A stretch of DNA of 64,000 nt from Halochromatium glycolicum (GTDB lineage Bacteria > Pseudomonadota > Gammaproteobacteria > Chromatiales > Chromatiaceae), in the NCBI RefSeq assembly GCF_016584085.1, contig NZ_NRSJ01000021.1, positions 1 to 64,000 on the forward strand. Reading direction: 5' to 3'. A program made the translations under genes and the position numbers. Shown one piece after another: positions 55,854-64,000 of this stretch; the stretch's first letter is position 1, and every line of letters starts with the position of its first letter. The notes under the pieces are model-generated. The model was given only the letters and a program-made list of their open reading frames with translations, was not told where the DNA came from and did no database searches.

Positions 55854-56501
55854 TTAGGATTCGAGCATGGATCGCAATGGCTCGCGCAAGCGCGCTGCCT
55901 GTTGGGCGGTGCGCAGGCGCTCGGCCGTCACGATGCTGCGCAGCTCCGAGAGCGCCTGATCAAACCGGTCATTGACGACGAGATACTGATACTCGCTCCA
56001 ATGCGAGAGCTCATCTCGGGCCTTGTCCATCCGCTCGCGGATCACGGCGTCACTGTCTTGCCCTCTTCCGCGCAGGCGTGCATCGAGCGCCGACAATGAC
56101 GGCGGCACGATGAACACTGAGACCGACTCGGGAAAGCGCTGCCGCACCTGGCGCGCGCCCTGCCAATCGATCTCGAGCAGCAGGTCCTGCCCGCCATCGA
56201 GGGTCTCGCGCAGCGTTGCGGCGGCGGTACCATAGGCATTGCCGAACACGCGCGCGTACTCGACGAAGGCATCGGCAGCGACCATCTGCTCGAAGGTGTC
56301 TTGGTCGACGAAGTGGTAATGCTGGCCGTCGATCTCACCGGACCGACGTGCCCGCGTCGTGTAGGAAACCGACAGCTGCAGGTCCGCATCACCCTCGAGC
56401 AGCGCTCGGACCAGACTGGTCTTGCCGGCCCCTGACGGCGCGGACACGACGAACAGGATACCCTGGGGCGACTTGGTCGCCGCCATCTCGGTTGCGGACA
56501 T
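55854..56501 (-). CDS. gmk: guanylate kinase
   Basis: A 215-residue kinase converting GMP and ATP to GDP and ADP. P-loop SAPSGAGKTSLV (about 20-31), the SVSYTTRARRSGEIDGQHYHF nucleotide-binding segment (about 44-64), EYARVFGNAYGT and the LLEIDWQGARQVR motif are all present. The ATG at 56501 has AGGAAGAG immediately upstream. An 11-base tandem repeat lies just before it. Normal length. Confidence 0.96.
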   Translation of the reverse strand: MSATEMAATKSPQGILFVVSAPSGAGKTSLVRALLEGDADLQLSVSYTTRARRSGEIDGQHYHFVDQDTFEQMVAADAFVEYARVFGNAYGTAAATLRETLDGGQDLLLEIDWQGARQVRQRFPESVSVFIVPPSLSALDARLRGRGQDSDAVIRERMDKARDELSHWSEYQYLVVNDRFDQALSELRSIVTAERLRTAQQAARLREPLRSMLES

Positions 56502-56513
56502 AGCTCTTCCTGT

Positions 56514-56557
56514 TTGGTGCGGGCTTGGTGCGGGCTTGGTGCGGGCTTGGCACGGGA
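56514..56557. repeat. 11-bp tandem repeat upstream of gmk
   Basis: Four 11-base units of TTGGTGCGGGC (three exact, 56514-56546, and a degenerate fourth to 56557) lie 12 bases before the gmk start codon, in the gmk leader. They form part of the 192-base divergent region with the class V aminotransferase gene. Confidence 0.8.
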
Positions 56558-56693
56558 TTGGCCCAACGAACTCACGCATTATGCTGAGCGAGCGCAGCGC
56601 GACAAGCAACCGCAGCGACGACCTCAGCCTTTCCCCGACGCGGCATTGCTGGCAGCATGATCGGCCACTCCTAACCGAATAATCATTGCCGCA

Positions 56694-57815
56694 ATGCACC
56701 CCGAATTCGCGCTCGACCCGAACCTGCTCTATCTGAATCATGCTGCGATCGCGCCCTGGCCGCAACGCACGGTCAAGGCCGTGACCCAGCTCGCCACGGA
56801 GAGCGGGCAGCTCGGTTCAAAGCGCTATCTGGACTGGCTCCGGGTCGAGCAGCGGCTGCGCGAGCGCGCGGCGCGCCTGCTCGGCGCGGACTGCGCCGAT
56901 GAGATCGCCCTGCTGAAGAGCACCTCGGAAGGGCTCTCGTTCATCGCTCAGGGGCTGAGCTGGCAGCCCGGCGAGAACATCGTCTCGATCGCGCAGGAGT
57001 TCCCGTCGAATCGCATCGTCTGGGAGGCCCTCGCCGATCAAGGGGTTGAGATGCGGACGCTCGACCTCGACGCCAGCAGCGCACCGGAGGCGGACCTGCT
57101 CGCACATTGCGACGCCCAGACACGGCTCGTCGCCATCAGCTGGGTCCAGTATGCGCGCGGACGGCGCCTGGATATCGCGTCGCTGGCGCATCGCTGTCGT
57201 GAGCAAGGCATCCTGCTCTGTCTGGATGCGATCCAGGGGCTCGGCGCGCAACCATTCGATCTCGCCCGCAGTCCGGTCGACTTCGTCGTCGCCGACGGCC
57301 ACAAGTGGCTGCTCGGCCCCGAGGGCCTGGCGCTGTTCTGGTGCCGCCCCGAGCTGCGCGATCAGCTCAGGCTGACCGAGCACGGTTGGCACATGGTCGA
57401 GGACATGGGCGCCTTCGATCGCACCGATTGGCAGCCGGCCCCGAGCGCGCGCCGCTTCGAGTGTGGCAGCCCCAACATGCTCGGCATCCATGCCCTGGAG
57501 GCGAGCCTGTCGCTGCTCGAAGAGGTCGGCCTCGAGACCATCGCCAGCGCGATCGAGGAACGCACCGCGCGGTTGGTCGAGCTGATCGACCAGGCCGGCT
57601 TCGAGCTGCTATCGCCGCGCGAGACCGAGCAGCGCGCCGGTATCGTCACCTTTCGGGTGCCGGATGTCGACCAGGCCGCCCTCTATCAGCGCCTGATGGC
57701 GCAAGGCCTGATGTGCGCGAGCCGCGGCGGCGGCCTGCGCTTCTCACCGCATTTCTATACGCCCGAGCAACATCTCGAGCGCGCGATCGCGCTCACCAAG
57801 CGGGCTTTGACCTAG
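56694..57815 (+). CDS. class V aminotransferase (cysteine desulfurase-like)
   Basis: A 373-residue PLP enzyme of the class V fold. The N-terminus LYLNHAAIAPWPQRTVKA is characteristic of a selenocysteine-lyase/isopenicillin-epimerase-like branch. The PLP lysine is in VADGHKWLLGPEG (about 199-211), preceded by DAIQGLGAQP with the Asp that contacts the pyridine. There is no SSGSAC-type cysteine loop of IscS/SufS, so a direct role as the missing Suf desulfurase is doubtful. Its TAG stop directly adjoins repeat-family copy C. Confidence 0.85.
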   Translation: MHPEFALDPNLLYLNHAAIAPWPQRTVKAVTQLATESGQLGSKRYLDWLRVEQRLRERAARLLGADCADEIALLKSTSEGLSFIAQGLSWQPGENIVSIAQEFPSNRIVWEALADQGVEMRTLDLDASSAPEADLLAHCDAQTRLVAISWVQYARGRRLDIASLAHRCREQGILLCLDAIQGLGAQPFDLARSPVDFVVADGHKWLLGPEGLALFWCRPELRDQLRLTEHGWHMVEDMGAFDRTDWQPAPSARRFECGSPNMLGIHALEASLSLLEEVGLETIASAIEERTARLVELIDQAGFELLSPRETEQRAGIVTFRVPDVDQAALYQRLMAQGLMCASRGGGLRFSPHFYTPEQHLERAIALTKRALT

Positions 57816-57910
57816 AGCCCCGATCAAAACGGCCGTTTGACTTGAGCAAGCTCCTGAATTCGCTCGCAGCCTGAATTCGCTCGCAGTAGGAGTCATTTCT
57901 GTTCGGGCTT
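57816..57910. repeat. second dispersed repeat family, copy C
   Basis: A 95-base copy starting immediately after the class V aminotransferase stop. It shows AGCCCCGATCAAAA at the left, CAAGCTCCTGAATT in the middle and TTCTGTTCGGGCTT at the right. A 17-base unit (CTGAATTCGCTCGCAG with one flanking C) is duplicated in tandem inside it, which accounts for its greater length. Here no first-family element is attached. Confidence 0.6.
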
Positions 57911-58041
57911 CATATGCAACGGCGCTTGGCCGCTGCGCCGATAGACTCTCTCGACGACGCCCCCCGAAGCGCTTCAGTCGATGCTGCGACGAGACCCTTG
58001 AGCCCTCTGAACCTTAAGCCCTTGTGACAGGGAAGATCCTG

Positions 58042-58554
58042 ATGTCCGACCGCCCCACTGACCAGCCCACTGTTCAGCCCAGTGACCAGCCCAGCGACCA
58101 TCCAAGCCCCATCGACCAGCCGCTCACGGCGTCGCCGGAGAAACTGCACGCGTGGCAGCTTGCACTGCGTGTGTTCGCCGCGCCCGCCGACACCAATCCC
58201 TATGGCGACATCTTTGGCGGCTGGCTGCTGTCGCAGGCCGATATCGCCGCCGCCACGGTCGCCGTCGCCCGGGCCCAGGGGCGGGTCGCCACCGTGGCGA
58301 TCCAATCGTTTCAGTTCCTGGCGCCGGTGCAAGTCGGCGACCTCGTCGATCTCTACGCCCGGCTGCAGGCGAGCGGCAAGCGCTCGGTGACCGTCGATGT
58401 CAGCATCTGGGCCCGGCGCGCCTCCAAGCCCGGCCAGACGCGAGAGGTCGCCCAGGGCCGTCTGGTCTTCGTCGCCGTCGATGCCGAGGGCAAGAGCCGG
58501 CGCCTGCCGCCGCTCGCCGATGCGCCGATTGACCCCCTCGCTGAGCCGCTCTAG
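58042..58554 (+). CDS. acyl-CoA thioesterase (YciA-like hotdog)
   Basis: A 170-residue hotdog-fold thioesterase. The core (about 35-150) shows ADTNPYGDIFGGWLLSQADIA, the conserved N-x-x-G-x-x-F-G-G-x-L motif with its catalytic Asn/Asp, and an SFQFLAPVQVGD strand. These enzymes hydrolyse acyl-CoA to free acid and CoA. The first 35 residues are a low-complexity QPTDQPS repeat encoded by a short DNA repeat. The ATG at 58042 has GGGAAG upstream; a GTG at 58024 is less likely. Confidence 0.9.
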   Translation: MSDRPTDQPTVQPSDQPSDHPSPIDQPLTASPEKLHAWQLALRVFAAPADTNPYGDIFGGWLLSQADIAAATVAVARAQGRVATVAIQSFQFLAPVQVGDLVDLYARLQASGKRSVTVDVSIWARRASKPGQTREVAQGRLVFVAVDAEGKSRRLPPLADAPIDPLAEPL

Positions 58555-58655
58555 CATCTACGGGTGGCGTGGCGATCAGCCGCCTCGATCACCATACCAA
58601 TCGACGAGAGAACGCCCACCTCAGCGGGCGATGATTGCAGTAAGGCACCCGCGCC

Positions 58656-60224
58656 ATGAAGCCCATCGGGTTTTGGAGACTCAGCGCACTGTGGGGCGGG
58701 AGACCCGCCCCGTCGAGACGGTCTCTACTGCACTACGCAACGCTGCTCGTCTTTTCGGTCGCGCTTCAGCTCATCCTGTTCAAGCTGTCGGCGTTTCTCG
58801 CCTACAATACGCACGCGAGCTTCTGGTATGCGCCGGCGGGGCTCTCGGTCGCCCTGTTCCTGCTGCTGGGCGGTCGCGCCTTTCCGATCGTGCTCTGCTG
58901 TGTCGCGGCGACGACGCTGCTGAACGACCCGACCCTCGGGCCAGGCGTCGACCCGGCCCAATCGGTCCTTCGGCTCCTGGGCTATCCGCTTGCCCACGCC
59001 CTCCCCTACTGGGCCGGCGTGTCCCTGCTGCACCGGGCGACTCATGGCGTGTTCAACCCGCGCAATCCCGGGCAAATCATGCGCTTCCTGTTCGTGATCC
59101 CGATCGCCGCGGGCGGCGCCGCGTTCCTCGGGGCCTACCTCCAACATCTGTTGGATGGCACGCCCTACACCCTGATGCTGCACATGGTGGCGGTGCGGTG
59201 GATCGGCGACATGGTGGCGGCGCTCTGCCTCAGTCTCGCCCTCGTCTACCTGCATCTGATGTTGCTCGAGCTGATCGGCGCGGACCTTGGCTACCGGTTC
59301 GTCTACGACGACGATGTCCACCCGAAACGCCTCGCTAGCCGGGATGCCCTCTATGTGCCGTTGGCGTTGCTCTTCTTTTCCATCGGCATGTATCTGGCCT
59401 ACACCTACCCCGAGCAGTTCGGGCTATCACTCCCTGTGTATGCGATGGTCATCTCCCTGCTCTGGACCATCTACAAGGCCCGCTCGCCGGTCGTCTACGT
59501 GGTGCCGGCGGTGTCGACCTTCGCGCTCGCCTATACGGCCTCGGCCTTTGGTTTGCTCGCCAAGGCCCCCGAGTACCAGGTCGCCATGATCGCCGTCGGG
59601 TCGATCGCCTATTTCACCAATGCCGCGGTCTCGAGCCAGCGCAGGGCCCTAGCCCTGTCGGAACAGGTGAACCGCCGGCTCCTCACCGAGATCAGGGAAA
59701 AGGAGTCTCTTCAGACGTATGCGGATGACCTCCACCTCAAAGCGAGCCGCGATGCGCTCACCCGAACATTGAACCGGGCGTTTTTCGAGGAGGCGTTCCC
59801 CAACCTCTACAGCCGCAGCGTCCGCCAGGGAACACGACATTGTCTCGCCTTCGTCGACCTCAACGACTTCAAGCATGTGAACGACCGCTTCGGTCATCAC
59901 GCCGGCGACGAGGCGCTCAAGGCGATCGCCCGCATCCTGATGGACCGCTCACGCAAGGGCGACACCGTCGCCCGCTACGGCGGCGACGAATTCGTCGTGC
60001 TCCTGCCGAACGTCGCCACCCCGCATCAGGCCGACGCCATCATCGGCCAGTGGAAGCAGGCGGTCGCGGCCTGCCGCGTGCAGGGCTATCCGGAGCTGAG
60101 ACTGTCGATCAGCGTCGGCCGCGCCCTCTTTCCCAGCTCGTCGCAAGACGAGACCGAGCAGAGCATCCTGCAGGCCGCGGACCAGGAGATGTATCAGGAC
60201 AAGATGCGAATGAAAGCAGTCTAA
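58656..60224 (+). CDS. MASE1-GGDEF diguanylate cyclase
   Basis: A 522-residue membrane protein making cyclic di-GMP. About eight hydrophobic segments (26-325) form a MASE1-like sensor. A short coiled linker (about 326-365) leads to the GGDEF domain. The active loop is RYGGDEF at 440-446, and an inhibitory RxxD site (RKGD, 433-436) lies five residues before it, so product feedback is expected. No EAL domain. The stimulus is unknown. Confidence 0.93.
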   Translation: MKPIGFWRLSALWGGRPAPSRRSLLHYATLLVFSVALQLILFKLSAFLAYNTHASFWYAPAGLSVALFLLLGGRAFPIVLCCVAATTLLNDPTLGPGVDPAQSVLRLLGYPLAHALPYWAGVSLLHRATHGVFNPRNPGQIMRFLFVIPIAAGGAAFLGAYLQHLLDGTPYTLMLHMVAVRWIGDMVAALCLSLALVYLHLMLLELIGADLGYRFVYDDDVHPKRLASRDALYVPLALLFFSIGMYLAYTYPEQFGLSLPVYAMVISLLWTIYKARSPVVYVVPAVSTFALAYTASAFGLLAKAPEYQVAMIAVGSIAYFTNAAVSSQRRALALSEQVNRRLLTEIREKESLQTYADDLHLKASRDALTRTLNRAFFEEAFPNLYSRSVRQGTRHCLAFVDLNDFKHVNDRFGHHAGDEALKAIARILMDRSRKGDTVARYGGDEFVVLLPNVATPHQADAIIGQWKQAVAACRVQGYPELRLSISVGRALFPSSSQDETEQSILQAADQEMYQDKMRMKAV

Positions 60225-60373
60225 CGCCGGAGCGCGCCTAATGATCGGCTGGTCGCCACCGCCGGCAAGAGCCGGCCCCTGCCGCCGCTCGCCGATGCGC
60301 CGGGGATGGGCTAGCATGCATTGCATTAGGCTGTTCTGTGATGGCAGCCAACACGCTCAAGTCAGAGGCAGCA

Positions 60374-61930
60374 ATGTTCGAAGCAGCGAAGGTTGGCCGC
60401 TCGGTCAGCAAGCAAGATTTCAAAGCCCAGCGCGACGAGCTGCGGACCCAGTTGCTCGAGGCCCAGCGCGAGCTCACCGAGAGCCGCATTCCGGTGATCG
60501 TGATCGTGGCCGGGGTCGAGGCCGCCGGCAAGGGCGAGGTCGTCAATCGCCTCAACGAATGGCTCGACACCCGCGGCATGCAGACCTTCGCGTTCTGGGA
60601 CCAGAGCGACGAGGAGAACGAACGCCCCCGATACTGGCGCTTCTGGCGCACACTGCCGGCACGCGGCGAGATCGCGATCCTGTTCGGCGGTTGGTACCTA
60701 GCCCCGATCGAGCACCGTTTCGCCGGCCATTGCGACGACGCAGCGCTGGATGCCGAGCTGGCGCGGATCGTCGATTTCGAGCGCGCCCTCACCCAAGACG
60801 GCAACCTGGTCGTAAAGTTCTGGTTCCACTTGTCCGAGCCCGATCAGAAGGCCCGGCTCAAGGAGCTCTCGCGCGACGATCGCAGCCGCTGGAAGATGCT
60901 GCCAAAGAAATCGAAGTTCAGCGAGCAGTATCAGCTGTTCGAGTACATCGCAGAGCGCGTGATCCGCCAAACGGATCGCGGCATCGCCCCCTGGTACCTG
61001 ATCGAGGCCGAAGACAAGCGTTACCGTGATCTCACGGTCGGTAAGACCCTGCTGCAGGCGATCCGCGCCCGATTGAAGCAGCCGCTGCCGATCGAGCCGC
61101 CCGCGACCGCCGATCCGCTCGAGCTGCCGGAATCGACGAGCGCCCAGATCACACTGCTAGACCAGCTCGACCTGTCACAGAGACTCGAACGAGATGAGTA
61201 CAAGACGTTGCTCAAGCAGTACCAGCGTGAGGTCAACGATCTTGCCTGGCGGGCCTATAACCAGAAGCGCTCGATCGTGCTGGTCTTCGAGGGCGCCGAT
61301 GCCGGCGGCAAGGGCGGCGCGATCCGCCGCATCACCAGTGCCGTCGATGCGCGCCTCTACCGCACCATCCCGATCGCCGCGCCCACCGACGAGGAGAAGG
61401 CCCATCATTACCTCTGGCGCTTCTGGAGGCACCTGCCGCGCGCTGGGCACATGATCATCTACGACCGCTCCTGGTACGGCCGTGTGCTGGTCGAGCGCGT
61501 CGAGGGCTTCGCGAGCGAAACCGAATGGCGGCGGGCCTACAGCGAGATCAACGAGTTCGAAGAACAGCTGGTCGAGAACGGAGCGGTTCTACTCAAGTTC
61601 TGGCTTCAGGTCAGCGAGGACGAACAGCTGCGGCGCTTCCAGGATCGTGAGCAGACCCCCTACAAGCAGTACAAGATCACCGATGAGGACTGGCGCAATC
61701 GCGAGAAATGGCCGCTCTACAAGCTCGCCGTCAATGAGATGGTCGCCCGTACCAGTACCGAGTACGCCCCCTGGACGCTCGTCGAAGGCGACGACAAGCC
61801 GTTCGCGCGGATCAAGGTGCTCCGAACCCTCTGCGAGCGCCTGCGCACCGCCCTCGACAACAGCGCGGCTCCAGTACCCGGCAGCGGGATCACGCGATGT
61901 GGTTATCAGACGACCCAGGAGGCTACTTGA
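60374..61930 (+). CDS. pap: polyphosphate:AMP phosphotransferase (class II PPK2)
   Basis: A 518-residue enzyme with two fused PPK2 domains (about 1-240 and 270-500). The class II double-domain form transfers phosphate from polyphosphate to AMP, giving ADP. Each half has a P-loop: AGVEAAGKGEVVNRL near 50 and EGADAGGKGGAIRRI near 315. The lid and catalytic parts are FWRTLPARGEIAILFGGWY and RFWRHLPRAGHMIIYDRSWYGRVLVERVEGF. The ATG at 60374 has AGAGG seven bases upstream; earlier starts add an unconserved leader. Confidence 0.93.
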   Translation: MFEAAKVGRSVSKQDFKAQRDELRTQLLEAQRELTESRIPVIVIVAGVEAAGKGEVVNRLNEWLDTRGMQTFAFWDQSDEENERPRYWRFWRTLPARGEIAILFGGWYLAPIEHRFAGHCDDAALDAELARIVDFERALTQDGNLVVKFWFHLSEPDQKARLKELSRDDRSRWKMLPKKSKFSEQYQLFEYIAERVIRQTDRGIAPWYLIEAEDKRYRDLTVGKTLLQAIRARLKQPLPIEPPATADPLELPESTSAQITLLDQLDLSQRLERDEYKTLLKQYQREVNDLAWRAYNQKRSIVLVFEGADAGGKGGAIRRITSAVDARLYRTIPIAAPTDEEKAHHYLWRFWRHLPRAGHMIIYDRSWYGRVLVERVEGFASETEWRRAYSEINEFEEQLVENGAVLLKFWLQVSEDEQLRRFQDREQTPYKQYKITDEDWRNREKWPLYKLAVNEMVARTSTEYAPWTLVEGDDKPFARIKVLRTLCERLRTALDNSAAPVPGSGITRCGYQTTQEAT

Positions 61931-62130
61931 AGAGCGGTCATGGCCGCCCCTGAGCCGGCAGCCCCAACCAGACTCTGAATAGCTGCCGCATCGCCGCCTC
62001 TTGTCCTCATCGCTAGCGTCCGAGCGGTCATCATCTTGCAATGCCACGTTAATGCCTTCAGCGATCGTGATCGCGAGTCTTCGCTGCGATCAGACCAGGG
62101 CTTCTGTTCGACACTCCCGCGGAGATGACA

Positions 62131-63981
62131 ATGCGCACTCGTCTTTCATACGCTGCTATCGGGGCACTCTTCACGATTGGCCTCAGCACGGCCGCTCATA
62201 CAGGAGAGATCGCCTTCGCTGAAGCACCGATACCAGTGACCGACGCACAGAAGCGCGCGATCCTGACCTCGGAGTACGCCATCGTCGATGGTGCCCGAGT
62301 CCCCATCAGCTACCACAGCATCCTCCGTTCCGGAGACAGAGGAGCGAATGATCCTAACGGATTTCGGTTCGGCCAGCTCTATGACATCAGCGGCTCGCCT
62401 CTGCTGAGCGAAGACGGATCACCACGGATCGCGAACGGAAACGACTTCACCTCGTTCCTCGAAGGCAATGACGGTGACCTCTACATGGTCTCTCACTTCG
62501 AGTCCAGGCCCGGCGCGGTCTATCTGACCGAGCTCGCCCAGGATTCCGAGACCGGCCTGCTCACGGCCTTGCGCACGCGCCCGCTCGACCTCTCGCGGTT
62601 CAATGGTGGCTGGGTCCACTGCGCCGGAAGCGTCACGCCCTGGGGCACGCACCTCGGGTCAGAGGAATACGAACCGGACGCAAAACAGTGGCGCGATGAC
62701 GAGATCAGCGACTACAACGCCTCGATGGCACAGTATTTTGGTGCTGACCCGTCGAACGCTCGTTCGGTCATGAATCCCTATGACTATGGGTACCCGATTG
62801 AGATCGATGTATCGGACTACGACAACGTCGAGATCGCTAAGCATTACGCAATGGGTCGGATTGCCCTCGAGCTCGGATACGTGATGCCCGATCAAAAGAC
62901 GGTCTACCTGTCCGATGATGGCACCAACGTCGGCCTGTTCCGATTCGTCGCGGACCGACCGGGCCAGCTCGATGCCGGCAGCCTCTGGGTCGCACAGTGG
63001 AATCAGAAAACCCCGTACGGTGCCGGCGTGGCAACACTGAACTGGGTCGCTCTCGGCTGGGCGACTGATGGGCAGGTTCGCGACTGGATCAACCGCTATA
63101 CCTTCGCCGACATCTTCGACGAGGCCGAACCGCTCTCCGAAGACGACAAAGACCTGGGCACCTGCCCAGAAGGCTACACCTCGATCAATGCCGGCCACGA
63201 CGATGGCGACCACCAATGCCTTGCGCTTCGCGACGTCAATGCGGACGGTGTGATCAACTACACCGATGAAGCAATCGCCTCACGGCTAGAAACGAGGCGT
63301 TGGGCAGCGATGCAAGGCGGCACGACCGAGTTCCGGAAGATGGAGGGGATCACCTATAGCCCCGACCATCATCAGCTCTTCATCGCCATGTCCGAGGTCG
63401 ATCGCGGCATGCTCGACTTCGCGCGCACCGGCAAGGAGTCGCCGTATCCCAAGTATGACGTCGGCGGCCCGAACCACATCACGTTGAAGAATGGAAATGT
63501 CTGTGGCGCCGTCTACGGGCTGCACCTCGATGGCCATCACACCGCGTTCGATCTGTTCCCGGTCATTACCGGTACCCCGTTAACGGTCGACTATGGCGCC
63601 GCTGCCGAATCGCCCGAGTTCGAGGGTGTCAACAAATGCGACCTCGATGGCATCGCCAACCCGGACAATATTACCTATGTGCCCGGATACAGCACGCTGA
63701 TCATCGGCGAGGACACCAGCTCTGGCCACCAGAACGATATGATCTGGGCGTTCAACACCGAAACGCGCGAGCTGACGCGCATTCAGACAACGCCTTACGG
63801 CTCGGAGACGACATCGCCATACTTCTATCCGAACATCAATGGCTTTGCCTACCTGACATCGGTCGTTCAGCATCCCTACGGCGAATCGGACCGAGATCAG
63901 CTCAAGAACCCAAGCGACCGGTTCGGCTACACCGGTTACCTGGTTCTGCCGGCGATGGGGGAACCGCAACGCGTTCAGTGA
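62131..63981 (+). CDS. phoX: PhoX-family alkaline phosphatase
   Basis: A 616-residue secreted protein of the PhoX/DUF839 type, which uses iron and calcium to hydrolyse phosphate esters. Residues 1-22 form a signal peptide without a twin-arginine motif, unlike many PhoX enzymes, so Sec export is likely. Conserved pieces are NGNDFTSFLEGNDGDLYMVSH, WVHCAGSVTPWGTHLGSEEY (about 154-173) and EGITYSPDHHQLFIAMSE. An EF-hand-like loop DVNADGVINYTD (about 369-380) suggests an added calcium site. The ATG at 62131 has GGAG six bases upstream. No clear Pho box was found. Confidence 0.85.
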   Translation: MRTRLSYAAIGALFTIGLSTAAHTGEIAFAEAPIPVTDAQKRAILTSEYAIVDGARVPISYHSILRSGDRGANDPNGFRFGQLYDISGSPLLSEDGSPRIANGNDFTSFLEGNDGDLYMVSHFESRPGAVYLTELAQDSETGLLTALRTRPLDLSRFNGGWVHCAGSVTPWGTHLGSEEYEPDAKQWRDDEISDYNASMAQYFGADPSNARSVMNPYDYGYPIEIDVSDYDNVEIAKHYAMGRIALELGYVMPDQKTVYLSDDGTNVGLFRFVADRPGQLDAGSLWVAQWNQKTPYGAGVATLNWVALGWATDGQVRDWINRYTFADIFDEAEPLSEDDKDLGTCPEGYTSINAGHDDGDHQCLALRDVNADGVINYTDEAIASRLETRRWAAMQGGTTEFRKMEGITYSPDHHQLFIAMSEVDRGMLDFARTGKESPYPKYDVGGPNHITLKNGNVCGAVYGLHLDGHHTAFDLFPVITGTPLTVDYGAAAESPEFEGVNKCDLDGIANPDNITYVPGYSTLIIGEDTSSGHQNDMIWAFNTETRELTRIQTTPYGSETTSPYFYPNINGFAYLTSVVQHPYGESDRDQLKNPSDRFGYTGYLVLPAMGEPQRVQ

Positions 63982-64000
63982 CTTCCGTTGAACCCGGTTG

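Noticed and set aside
56694..57815. Class V aminotransferase as the missing SufS
   Set aside because: It lacks the cysteine-bearing loop of SufS/IscS and is about 37 kb from the suf genes.

Overview
This 64 kb window is high-GC chromosomal DNA from a gammaproteobacterium. The gene set points to a Chromatiales-type (purple sulfur bacterium-like) chromosome: a complete Na+-NQR operon with nqrM, SufB-C-D with SufT, EttA, IbaG, Hsp15, RpoZ/SpoT/Gmk, PhoB/PhoR, NnrU/YgbA and a NarX/NarL-type pair. Almost everything is housekeeping or envelope, redox and signalling functions. I see no prophage, integron, CRISPR array, tRNA or rRNA. The assignment rests on gene content by eye; no database was searched.

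Layout. 0.2-7.5 kb: a Uma2 remnant, a CBS-domain protein, and the nqrABCDEF-nqrM operon on the minus strand. 7.8-14 kb: a MobB/class II aldolase-like fusion, an ExoD-like protein, EttA, a DUF815 ATPase and a small anchored protein. 14-24 kb: an AI-2E-type permease, sufT-sufD-sufC-sufB on the minus strand, and a divergent fbpABC-type ferric iron importer. 24.8-30 kb: a small membrane ORF, an L,D-transpeptidase lipoprotein, the nitric-oxide-linked pair ygbA/nnrU with an FNR/DNR-like site, an AstE/AspA-like M14 hydrolase, a Nudix hydrolase and an MBL hydrolase. 30-33 kb: a repeat-bearing small protein, phoB, phoR and ibaG. 33-43 kb: homoserine dehydrogenase, AlaC, two conserved unknowns, an EamA exporter, a Nei-type glycosylase, a candidate small RNA, an HPF-like protein and two SDR proteins. 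43-52 kb: a rhodanese, a coupled Atm1-type ABC exporter/sensor kinase/response regulator operon, an S24-like protein with a 45-residue partner, PepN, GrxC and HslR. 52-64 kb: a Cys-rich unknown, spoT-rpoZ, gmk, a class V aminotransferase, a thioesterase, a MASE1-GGDEF cyclase, polyphosphate:AMP phosphotransferase and PhoX.

Two functional themes recur. Iron and Fe-S metabolism are joined by the back-to-back suf and fbp operons. Phosphate is represented by PhoBR, PhoX and the polyphosphate:AMP phosphotransferase.

The most unusual content is non-coding. A 161-163 bp palindromic element with terminal inverted repeats and a 3-bp TTA/TAA duplication is present four times (9966, 15529, 24559, 32433). 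The 9966 and 32433 copies look identical between their duplications. At two sites the duplicated trinucleotide is itself the stop codon of the adjacent gene (sufT, phoR), so the insertion left the protein intact. A second, older repeat of about 80-95 bp occurs three times and twice abuts the right end of the first element. The intergenic regions also carry many 7-20 bp tandem repeats, a REP doublet, several long hairpins, and one clear rho-independent terminator that ends a possible small RNA.
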